6,500 bases of DNA from an uncultured Lachnospiraceae bacterium (lineage in GTDB: Bacteria > Bacillota_A > Clostridia > Lachnospirales > Lachnospiraceae): positions 1 through 6,500 of the forward strand of contig CAMWWS010000155.1 in the NCBI GenBank assembly GCA_947178085.1, read 5' to 3'. Shown one piece after another: positions 1 through 5,851 of the stretch (positions within the stretch are counted from its first letter, which is position 1; each line of letters begins with the position of its first letter). A program made the translations under genes and the position numbers. The notes below the pieces were generated by a model, which was not told the DNA's origin, searched no databases, and saw nothing but the letters and a program-made list of their open reading frames with translations.

Positions 1-127
1 ATACTGTAAAAATCATACTTTATGGAATGGATAGCGTATTTAAAACGGGAAATCAGCATATTGACTATTGGATTTTGGCATTATTTTGCTATTTTTGCTA
101 AATTGCACAAAAAAAATGAATTAAGTG

Positions 128-156
128 TTGCAAAATATCCAAAAATGCTATATCAT
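128..156 (+). promoter_or_regulatory. Probable sigma-A-type promoter of the sugar-importer operon
   Basis: A -35-like TTGCAA at 128-133 (4 of 6 to consensus) is followed after 17 bases by a -10-like TATCAT at 151-156 (5 of 6). An overlapping reading, TGC then TATATC at 146-154, would make an extended -10. Transcription would start near 163 and leave a leader of about 60 bases before the first permease. This is the best promoter-like pair I found in the 224 bases before the operon. A second TTGACT at 61-66 lacks a well-spaced -10. The call rests on pattern only. Confidence 0.4.
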
Positions 157-171
157 ATATGTTAGACAATG

Positions 172-185
172 CGAAAACGATTAAG
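172..185 (+). promoter_or_regulatory. Degenerate cre-like or LacI-family operator-like site
   Basis: The 14 bases CGAAAACGATTAAG match the catabolite-response element consensus TGWAARCGYTWNCW at about 10 of 14 positions. They include the central AARCG core and the following T, and lie just downstream of the predicted transcription start. A repressor such as CcpA or a local LacI-type regulator bound there could block transcription, which would suit a sugar-uptake operon. The first base and the last two conserved positions do not match, and chance matches are common in AT-rich DNA, so this is only a candidate. Confidence 0.2.
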
Positions 186-204
186 TTAATAGCATGAAAA
201 AAAT

Positions 205-216
205 GAGGAAATGGGG
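205..216 (+). promoter_or_regulatory. Ribosome binding site of the first permease
   Basis: The purine-rich GAGGAAATGGGG ends 8 bases before the ATG at 225. It selects that start over the nearby ATGs at 194, 203, 211 and 220, none of which is in the permease frame. Confidence 0.6.
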
Positions 217-224
217 TATATGCA

Positions 225-1130
225 ATGAAAAGTTTTTTTCAAAACACTTGGAAACACCGGGCACATGTAGTAATGGCTTTACCGGTATTTTTGATTTTGC
301 TCTTTATTATGTATGTGCCGATGGCTGGTCTGGTAATGGCGTTCAAAAGCTTTGACTACTCCAAAGGCATTTGGAGAAGTCCATGGAACGGAATTGAAAA
401 CTTTAAATTCCTTCTGGCTTCAAAGAACACGTTTTTTACTATGACAAGGAATACGCTTGTATATTACATAATATTTACCGCTCTGGGAACGTTCTTAAAT
501 GTGGTGCTTGCAATTGCTATAGACCAGTTCCTGTTTAAAAAAGTGGCTAAGACAATGCAGACTATTATGATTATTCCGGTCTTCATTTCATATGCTGCGG
601 TACAGTTTATAGTATATGCTTTTATCAGTTCGGATACGGGTATTCTTACCCATACCCTGGGGATGAATACAAGATTTTATTCAACTGCTTCATTATGGCC
701 GTATATATTGACTGTTGTAAAAATGTGGAACAGCGTTGGTTACGGCTCGGTTCTGTATATGTCGGTTTTGGCGGGTATTGATACGGAGCTTTACGAAGCG
801 GCACAGATAGATGGCGCAAATAAATGGCAGCAAATCTGGCATATTACGATTCCTGCTTTGATACCTATGATTACGGTTATGCTGCTTCTCTCTGTCGGCA
901 GTGTCATGAAATCGGACACAGGTTTGTTCTATCAGGTTACCAGAAATAACGGAATGCTCTACTCTACAACACAGGTTATTGATTCCTATGTACTTAATGC
1001 AATCCTTACAAGTTCAAACTTCGGATTTGTTGCTGCAACCAGCTTCTTCCAGTCTATTGTCGGACTTTTGATGATGCTGTTTGCTAACGGTATGGTCCGC
1101 AAGATTGCACCGGAAAATTCATTATTCTAA
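225..1130 (+). CDS. Sugar ABC transporter permease, LplB-like (CUT1 class)
   Basis: Integral membrane subunit of an ABC importer, expected to pair with the next gene product to form the translocation channel for an oligosaccharide. The 301 residues give about six hydrophobic segments (roughly residues 16-40, 77-99, 111-133, 157-180, 208-228 and 270-290), normal for the family. The cytoplasmic EAA loop that docks on the ATPase is clear: ELYEAAQIDGA at 188-198, with the conserved Gly197 and Pro210. The stretch SDTGLFYQVTRNNG (230-243) and the following VIDSYV (251-256) are typical of LplB-type permeases. The ATG at 225 is preceded by a good Shine-Dalgarno site. The next gene starts 23 bases after the stop, so the two are surely co-transcribed. 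The exact sugar cannot be read from the sequence; lplB names the family type, not a proven orthologue. Confidence 0.93.
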   Translation: MKSFFQNTWKHRAHVVMALPVFLILLFIMYVPMAGLVMAFKSFDYSKGIWRSPWNGIENFKFLLASKNTFFTMTRNTLVYYIIFTALGTFLNVVLAIAIDQFLFKKVAKTMQTIMIIPVFISYAAVQFIVYAFISSDTGILTHTLGMNTRFYSTASLWPYILTVVKMWNSVGYGSVLYMSVLAGIDTELYEAAQIDGANKWQQIWHITIPALIPMITVMLLLSVGSVMKSDTGLFYQVTRNNGMLYSTTQVIDSYVLNAILTSSNFGFVAATSFFQSIVGLLMMLFANGMVRKIAPENSLF

Positions 1131-1140
1131 ATTGGGGGAG

Positions 1141-1145
1141 AGGAG
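1141..1145 (+). promoter_or_regulatory. Ribosome binding site of the second permease
   Basis: AGGAG, inside the purine run GGGGGAGAGGAG, sits 8 bases before the ATG at 1154. This supports that ATG over the in-frame Met codon 12 residues later. The whole 23-base gap between the permeases is taken up by this signal, which fits tight translational linkage. Confidence 0.7.
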
Positions 1146-1153
1146 ATAATAAT

Positions 1154-2086
1154 ATGAGTAAGAGAAAAGGTAACGCTGCCGACTTGGCAATGTCTAAAAC
1201 CGAAAAAAAGGGAATAGGTCAATATATTCTGGGATTTTTCCTTCTGCTTTATACCTTGTTCTGCGGACTTCCGGTTTTACTGGTATTTATTTCTGCGTTT
1301 TCGGATGAAAAGTCGATTATGAAGAACGGTTTCAGCTTTTTTCCGGAAAAGTGGTCTTTAACAGGAATTAATTCTGTTTTAAAATACGGTAAGCAGCTTT
1401 TAACTTCTTATGGAGTTACTATACTAATCACAGTCGGGGGAACGTTTCTTGGACTTTTGGTTATGAGTATGTTCGCATACTCCATCAGCCGGAAAGAATT
1501 CAGACTGTCGAAGTTTTTATCGGTTTATTTATTGATACCCATGTTGTTTAACGGAGGACAGTTATCAGGATATATTGTTTTTACATCTTATTATCATTTA
1601 AAAGACAGTTTGTGGCTTTTGGTCCTGCCCCTGTGCGTATCGACCATGAATGTTATAATACTGAGGACTTATATTGTAAACAGTATACCGGCAGAGCTGA
1701 TGGAAGCAGCCAAGATTGACGGAGCGGGCGAGTACCGTACATTCTTTCAGATTACACTGCCCCTGCTCAAACCTTCGCTGGCGGCAGTAGGTTTCATGAT
1801 GGCTACCGCGTACTGGAATGACTGGCAGAATGCTTTGCTCTATATTACAACAGATACTAAGAAACCGTTGCAGCTTCTGCTTGTTAATATTCAGAAGAAC
1901 ATAGAGTTCCTGCTTAATAATGCGAATGTTCCTCCTGCGGCGAGGGCTGCAATGGGCGGAAGTATTCCGCAGTATTCTGCAACAATGGCAACCGTTCTGG
2001 TAGTAATAGGACCTATTATGGTTGTATATCCGTTCTTCCAGAAATACTTTGTAAAAGGTCTTACGGTTGGTTCCGTAAAGGGTTAA
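1154..2086 (+). CDS. Carbohydrate ABC transporter permease, LplC/YtcP-like
   Basis: Second channel subunit of the same importer (UgpE/LplC type). The 310 residues begin with a basic cytoplasmic tail of about 20 residues, then about six hydrophobic segments (roughly 24-49, 87-110, 120-145, 152-170, 205-220 and 277-295). The EAA loop is intact: ELMEAAKIDGAG at 181-192, with Pro203 in the TLPLLKP segment. The motif WNDWQNALLYI (221-231) and the C-terminal end KGLTVGSVKG (301-310) are hallmarks of LplC/YtcP permeases, whose tail is thought to contact the ATPase. It lies between the partner permease and the binding-protein gene, with a 77-base gap to the latter. That gap holds a strong ribosome site but no obvious terminator. 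I see no sign of damage. Substrate remains unknown. Confidence 0.93.
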   Translation: MSKRKGNAADLAMSKTEKKGIGQYILGFFLLLYTLFCGLPVLLVFISAFSDEKSIMKNGFSFFPEKWSLTGINSVLKYGKQLLTSYGVTILITVGGTFLGLLVMSMFAYSISRKEFRLSKFLSVYLLIPMLFNGGQLSGYIVFTSYYHLKDSLWLLVLPLCVSTMNVIILRTYIVNSIPAELMEAAKIDGAGEYRTFFQITLPLLKPSLAAVGFMMATAYWNDWQNALLYITTDTKKPLQLLLVNIQKNIEFLLNNANVPPAARAAMGGSIPQYSATMATVLVVIGPIMVVYPFFQKYFVKGLTVGSVKG

Positions 2087-2146
2087 TAATTAATTTAGGT
2101 TTCAGCCTGATGCAATAGTGCAAAGGGTTAGAAATAAATAAAAAAA

Positions 2147-2153
2147 AGGGAGG
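2147..2153 (+). promoter_or_regulatory. Ribosome binding site of the binding protein
   Basis: AGGGAGG, close to the ideal anti-Shine-Dalgarno match, ends 10 bases before the ATG at 2164. A strong site suits the binding protein, which is usually made in excess over the permeases. Confidence 0.65.
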
Positions 2154-2163
2154 ATTTTTAGTA

Positions 2164-3726
2164 ATGAAAATCAAAAAACTTTTGGCTTTAGTTTTAGCCG
2201 GAGCCATGACAGCAACAATGCTTGTCGGTTGTGGAAATGATGCAGGCACAACTACAGGTTCTGATGCAGGCACAAACACTGGTTCTAACGCTAACACAAG
2301 CACAACCACACCTGATGCAGGCGCATCTACATCAAGTGACGGCAAGGTACACATTAATGTTTACAGAGCAAGCTTCAACGTAGGAAATCCTGACAGCGCG
2401 CAGGTAGCTAAGGTTCAGGATGCAATTAATGAGTATATTGCAGACAAGATTAACGTGGAAATCAGCTTGTCAGACGTTCCTTCAGGCGAATATCCTGAGA
2501 AAGGTAATCTTGCACTTGCTAACAATGAAATCAACCTGTTGTGGACAGCTTCATGGGAGACAACAATAGGAACAAACGATTTGTGGAAAGCCAATGCGGT
2601 TTATGACATCAGCGCACTGCTTCCCGGAACGACATTGTATGAGTCTATGCCGGAAGCAATCTGGGCAGCTTCACGTTATGACGGCAAGGATTTATATGTT
2701 CCTGTTTACAAGGAGTCCTATGAAGGATATGACCTGAAATTCCCTGAGACTTATGCTACAGAGTTTGGTCTTGATACTTCGAGCATAAAGGAACTGAAGG
2801 ATCTTGAGCCTTACCTTGAGTGGTGTAAGACAGAGAAAGGCCTGAAATATCCTTATCTCGTAGGTAAGACACCTATGTTCTACCGTTATTATCTTGATAA
2901 GTATGATTTCTTCACAGGCACTAACTCATTGTTTGCTATTGAAAGAGCATCCAATAAGGTTGTAAATCCTTCTTTAACACAGGATTATCTGGAGTTCTGT
3001 ACTCTGATGTGTGAGTGGGGAGAGAAAGGATATATCCACACAGATGATGAAGTTGCAAAGGTTACTTCTGATAACGAAGCTCAGAACAATACATGGGGCG
3101 TTAACTGGTGGACCTGCGTACCCGGTGATGAGTCTAACTCTGAATCACGTGACCTTCAGGAAGAAGTATTCGTAGAAGGCTTCACAGGCAAGTATGCACA
3201 TTCAACAACTACACTTGGTTCCTGCTTTGCAATTACAGCAAACAGTACTGAGGAACAGGCAAAGGCTTGTATCGACTTCTTAGGTTTACTTTACACAGAC
3301 ACAACATTAGCTGACCTTTATACTTTCGGTATTGAAGGTGAGGACTATGTACGTGAAGATGGCAAGGTTAAATCCAACAATGAGAAGTACGGTCATGCTC
3401 CTTGGGAGTCAACATCTGTTGTTCCTGTCAGCCTTAGCGTAGGCGAGCCTGACGACAAGGTTCAGATGTATGTTGACAACAACAATGCAGCAGTTGCTTC
3501 ATGTGCAGCAGGTTTCCGTTTTGACGCAACACCTGTAGAAGCTCAGTATGCAGCATGTAATAACGTATTTGACCAGTATGGACGCGTTCTTGAGGTTGGC
3601 GGATATGCATCAGCAGATGTAGCTTCAGTTATTGAAGAATACAATAAAGCTCTTGACGAGGCTGGTTATCAGGATGTTTTAGCTGAGTTCTCAAATCAGT
3701 ATGAAACATGGAAGTCAAATCAGTAA
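2164..3726 (+). CDS. Lipid-anchored sugar-binding protein of ABC importer, DUF3502 type
   Basis: Extracellular solute-binding lipoprotein that should capture the sugar and deliver it to the two permeases encoded just upstream. Residues 1-22 form a short signal peptide (KIKK, then a hydrophobic core). The lipobox LVGC places the acylated cysteine at residue 23. A flexible Thr/Ser/Gly/Asp linker runs from about 24 to 60 and contains an eight-residue repeat. The periplasmic-binding fold follows (about 61-440). The last 75 or so residues, starting FRFDATPVEAQ at 451 and including VFDQYGRVLEVGG, resemble the DUF3502 C-terminal domain of LplA/YtcQ-like proteins. Many Trp residues (128, 131, 167, 311, 315, 316, 414) could stack on sugar rings. 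Eight cysteines besides Cys23 are unusual for an exported protein. At 520 residues it has normal length. Substrate is not deducible; polysaccharide fragments are the family theme. Confidence 0.92.
   Translation: MKIKKLLALVLAGAMTATMLVGCGNDAGTTTGSDAGTNTGSNANTSTTTPDAGASTSSDGKVHINVYRASFNVGNPDSAQVAKVQDAINEYIADKINVEISLSDVPSGEYPEKGNLALANNEINLLWTASWETTIGTNDLWKANAVYDISALLPGTTLYESMPEAIWAASRYDGKDLYVPVYKESYEGYDLKFPETYATEFGLDTSSIKELKDLEPYLEWCKTEKGLKYPYLVGKTPMFYRYYLDKYDFFTGTNSLFAIERASNKVVNPSLTQDYLEFCTLMCEWGEKGYIHTDDEVAKVTSDNEAQNNTWGVNWWTCVPGDESNSESRDLQEEVFVEGFTGKYAHSTTTLGSCFAITANSTEEQAKACIDFLGLLYTDTTLADLYTFGIEGEDYVREDGKVKSNNEKYGHAPWESTSVVPVSLSVGEPDDKVQMYVDNNNAAVASCAAGFRFDATPVEAQYAACNNVFDQYGRVLEVGGYASADVASVIEEYNKALDEAGYQDVLAEFSNQYETWKSNQ
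2239..2310 (+). repeat. 24-base tandem repeat encoding the lipoprotein linker
   Basis: Two near-identical 24-base units, 2239-2262 and 2263-2286, share GATGCAGGCACAA and the ending GGTTCT. A third, diverged copy follows at 2287-2310. They encode DAGTTTGS, DAGTNTGS and NANTSTTT just after the lipidated cysteine, and a further DAG occurs at residues 51-53. The repeat probably arose by slippage and sets the length of the tether between membrane and sugar-binding domain. Confidence 0.75.
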
Positions 3727-3768
3727 ATCGAACTGATGAGTTGAATATCAGTAATATCTGATTGAATT

Positions 3769-3797
3769 AAGGCTCCGGAGATTTCCGGAGCCTTTTT
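3769..3797 (+). terminator. Rho-independent terminator of the importer operon
   Basis: A perfect 9-base stem, GGCTCCGGA (3771-3779) with TCCGGAGCC (3784-3792), encloses a 4-base loop, GATT. The stem is extended by two A-T pairs and followed directly by TTTTT (3793-3797). It starts 42 bases after the binding-protein stop. In the opposite direction the stem is followed only by TTAATT, so it would work less well for the convergent gene. Confidence 0.92.
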
Positions 3798-3860
3798 GTC
3801 ATAGATAATAAATATAACAAATGTTATTTAATGTACCGGAATACTTGTAAATCATATATT

Positions 3861-5603
3861 TTATTCTTCTACCGAAAGAACATAATTAACTGCCGGAGAC
3901 AGTTGCAAGGTGGTTTTATGATTTACAACATGAAGTTCTCTTCCGGTTCTTAAATCCTTTACAGATGCTATGCTGTCAGCAAGACGAAGCGTTATGCTTT
4001 CGTTATAATCCAAATCCGAACGTACAATAACCTTGTTGTTATCATAAACGAAGATTTGTACCTTAGCAGGACCTTCCAGTGTAACCGGCATCTCTTTGGT
4101 GAAAAGACTTCTGATTACGCCAAGTACCTGTGAAGGATAGTGATAAAGATCGCCCATGTTGTCCGGCACTGTCAGAATCGATAACTGTCCGTCTCCATAG
4201 CTGCAGCGCAGGACAATGGGGAAATTATTGTCGGTTCCATAGGCTGCTGCAAGTTCCCATATATCATTGGTGCAATAGTCAAGCTGCGGAATCAGAATAT
4301 CGGCATCTCCCGAATATTTACCGCTGACGCTCAGACCGTTATCTTTTGTATCGGCATATTCATGAACCAGAGCTTTTCTGGAGGAATATGACACATTGAC
4401 AAAGTCCTTGAATGCCTCGCCGAGTTTTCTTACGAAACCGCTTGTGACAATAACGTCTGCACCGTTCAGCAAGCTTTTTTTCATTTTATCTACTATATCG
4501 TTATCGCAGGCAGCGCCTTCTGTCAGGAAAATAACTTTTTCATCTTCAGGATAATTAATATATGGCTCAAGCGGTATACCGCACATTCCCAGATAATTGT
4601 GAAGGTTATTCTCGCCTCTTGCATATCCTGGTCTGTATGCAGCAGCTCCGACAGGATTACCCAGTTCTCCGAGATAAGCATCCACCTCTTCAAAAAGTTC
4701 TCCGACGGCAGGAGAGAACAGCCGGAAATCAGGAGGAACGATTAAGGCGCCCAGACAGAAGAGGGTTACTTCTTTAGCTTTTGCAAACAGTGTCAGATAT
4801 CCCTGCTCAAGGTATGATGTAAGGTTATAAGTGCATTCAAACGGGTCGAACCAGCCGCCGAGATTTCTGTCCGGAGCAGCGCTCTCTAAATATCTCATGA
4901 TAAAATAGCTTAAGTATTTGGGAAGATGCTGCTGGGAGTAAGTAGGATTTCTGGTCTCGGTTCCTGTATAAATGGAATCGAAGAGCGCAGGCTCCATTAC
5001 AAGGTCGTAACCTGTTTCGTTATAATCTTCATACCACTGAGGATATTTGACAATTACGTTAATGTCAGGATTGATTTCCTTGGCAGTCTTCATTACCAGC
5101 TCTTCGGTAATCCATTTTTTCTGGTCAAGCCTGAACTGTGACCAGCTTCTGTTTCCTTTATTTTTCACGCAGTCTGCGCAGCGGCAGTTGAAAAAATAGA
5201 AATCATCAAATATGAATTCGTCAAATACCTCCGCGTTCAATGTAACTGCTTTTTTAAGTATTTCCTGACCCTTTTCATTGGAGTAGCAAAGGGATATGAA
5301 TCCCATATTATTGCTGCTGTCGCAGGTAGTGATTCCGCCTGAAGTGGCAATACCCTTATTCTCAAAGTATTCTTTTACTTTAAGAAGATGCTCTTTACTG
5401 CACCATTCCATGCCGCGGTAGCACTCAAGATAAACTTTGCCGATTTTGACATTGTCATACAGGAGGCTGAATTTTTTGTCAAACTCTTCAAAATTGGTAA
5501 TTTGATTGACATTGGCAACCGGACAGTATACGGCGACATTGAAATTGCGGTAGCTCATTTTGTTCATTCTTTCTGCGATGCTCTTGTTTTTCATTTTTTC
5601 CAT
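3861..5603 (-). CDS. Putative cytoplasmic glycoside hydrolase, GH42-like barrel with GATase-like domain
   Basis: Not assigned to a named enzyme. The 580 residues look like three domains: a TIM barrel (about 20-315), a GATase-like alpha/beta domain (about 318-500) and a short beta-rich C-terminal domain (505-580). This order matches GH42-type glycosidases. In the barrel, C140, C142 and C145 form CxCxxC, and C94 lies 46 residues earlier. This closely copies the zinc-binding cysteine spacing known in GH42 beta-galactosidase. Just before it is FDEFIFDDFYFF (127-138), whose Asp133/Asp134 could be catalytic; GH42 has Asn-Glu in that region. Other likely active-site segments are VYLECYRG (57-64), VKYPQWY (185-191), TGTETRNP (213-220) and GGWFDPFEC (249-257). 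There is no signal peptide, so it should act on imported sugar. The start at 5603 has a good ribosome site; a start at Met4 is less likely. It is convergent with the importer operon. The hydrolase role is inferred. Confidence 0.7.
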   Translation of the reverse strand: MEKMKNKSIAERMNKMSYRNFNVAVYCPVANVNQITNFEEFDKKFSLLYDNVKIGKVYLECYRGMEWCSKEHLLKVKEYFENKGIATSGGITTCDSSNNMGFISLCYSNEKGQEILKKAVTLNAEVFDEFIFDDFYFFNCRCADCVKNKGNRSWSQFRLDQKKWITEELVMKTAKEINPDINVIVKYPQWYEDYNETGYDLVMEPALFDSIYTGTETRNPTYSQQHLPKYLSYFIMRYLESAAPDRNLGGWFDPFECTYNLTSYLEQGYLTLFAKAKEVTLFCLGALIVPPDFRLFSPAVGELFEEVDAYLGELGNPVGAAAYRPGYARGENNLHNYLGMCGIPLEPYINYPEDEKVIFLTEGAACDNDIVDKMKKSLLNGADVIVTSGFVRKLGEAFKDFVNVSYSSRKALVHEYADTKDNGLSVSGKYSGDADILIPQLDYCTNDIWELAAAYGTDNNFPIVLRCSYGDGQLSILTVPDNMGDLYHYPSQVLGVIRSLFTKEMPVTLEGPAKVQIFVYDNNKVIVRSDLDYNESITLRLADSIASVKDLRTGRELHVVNHKTTLQLSPAVNYVLSVEE

Positions 5604-5610
5604 AATTATT

Positions 5611-5619
5611 CTCCCTTCT
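5611..5619 (-). promoter_or_regulatory. Ribosome binding site of the hydrolase-like gene
   Basis: Read on the minus strand, AGAAGGGAG ends 7 bases before the ATG at 5603. This favours that codon over the in-frame Met codons at residues 4, 13 and 16. Confidence 0.65.
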
Positions 5620-5730
5620 TTATGTTTATTTATTGCTTTAAATATATTTGGTATTCGATGTGCAAGGGTTTAACTATAGGCACGTCAAGTTATTTTTATT
5701 TGATAGTACCACTAATTCCTCAATTATGCT

Positions 5731-5758
5731 ATAATACTTCCGCAAAGAAATTGTACAA
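5731..5758 (-). promoter_or_regulatory. Candidate promoter of the hydrolase-like gene
   Basis: On the minus strand, TTGTAC (5753-5758) and TATTAT (5731-5736) are 16 bases apart. This would give a leader of about 120 bases. A competing pair, TTGCAC (5660-5665) and TTTAAA (5637-5642) with a 17-base spacer, would start close to the gene. Neither has a strong -35. The gene needs its own promoter, because it is separated from the upstream metQ-like gene by a 248-base gap with a probable terminator. Confidence 0.3.
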
Positions 5759-5771
5759 ATCTCTTATTACG

Positions 5772-5810
5772 TAAAATCCCCTGTAATGCCAATGTGGACA
5801 AAACAGGGGA
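5772..5810 (-). terminator. Probable terminator of the metQ-like gene
   Basis: On the minus strand, CCCCTGT (5784-5778 on the plus strand as ACAGGGG's partner) pairs with ACAGGGG across an 18-base loop. In plus-strand terms the arms are 5778-5784 and 5803-5809, with one extra A-T pair (5777 and 5810). Inner pairing of TGTCC with GGCA is possible. TTTT follows the stem on the minus strand, within ATTTTA. It begins about 40 bases after the metQ-like stop. The short T run makes it weaker than the terminator at 3769-3797. Confidence 0.5.
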
Positions 5811-5851
5811 ATTATGGTATTTATAGAATATTTTAGCTGTATCAGCTTATC

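Noticed and set aside
1..59. Minus-strand open frame from an ATG at 59-57 running off the left edge, as a divergent gene
   Set aside because: Only 19 codons are visible, no Shine-Dalgarno site precedes the ATG, and the residues are not recognisable. It could be real but cannot be supported here.
1..101. Plus-strand open stretch from base 3 to a TAA at 99-101 (32 residues), as the tail of an upstream gene
   Set aside because: The residues match no family I recognise, and DNA this AT-rich can stay open by chance over such a length.
194..357. Short plus-strand reading frame from the ATG at 194 overlapping the first permease
   Set aside because: It lacks its own ribosome site and overlaps the permease out of frame, so it is most likely a by-product of the purine-rich leader.
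2061..2354. 97-residue minus-strand frame with many Val/Pro/Ala residues
   Set aside because: It is the antisense of the repetitive lipoprotein linker and signal peptide; its composition reflects that repeat.
3814..3827. ATAACA-AA-TGTTAT inverted repeat as a terminator of the minus-strand gene
   Set aside because: The stem is six pairs with only one G-C pair in each arm and no T run follows on the minus strand. It might weakly assist but is not a convincing terminator.
4130..5774. Several plus-strand frames of 65 to 128 residues (4130-4327, 4562-4777, 4926-5141, 5388-5774)
   Set aside because: They lie opposite the 580-residue minus-strand gene, have no ribosome sites worth noting, and resemble no protein family.
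5604..5851. Riboswitch or small RNA in the gap between the two minus-strand genes
   Set aside because: Apart from the terminator-like hairpin at 5772-5810 and promoter-like hexamers, I found no conserved aptamer core or multi-helix structure. A SAM riboswitch for metQ would lie beyond the right edge.
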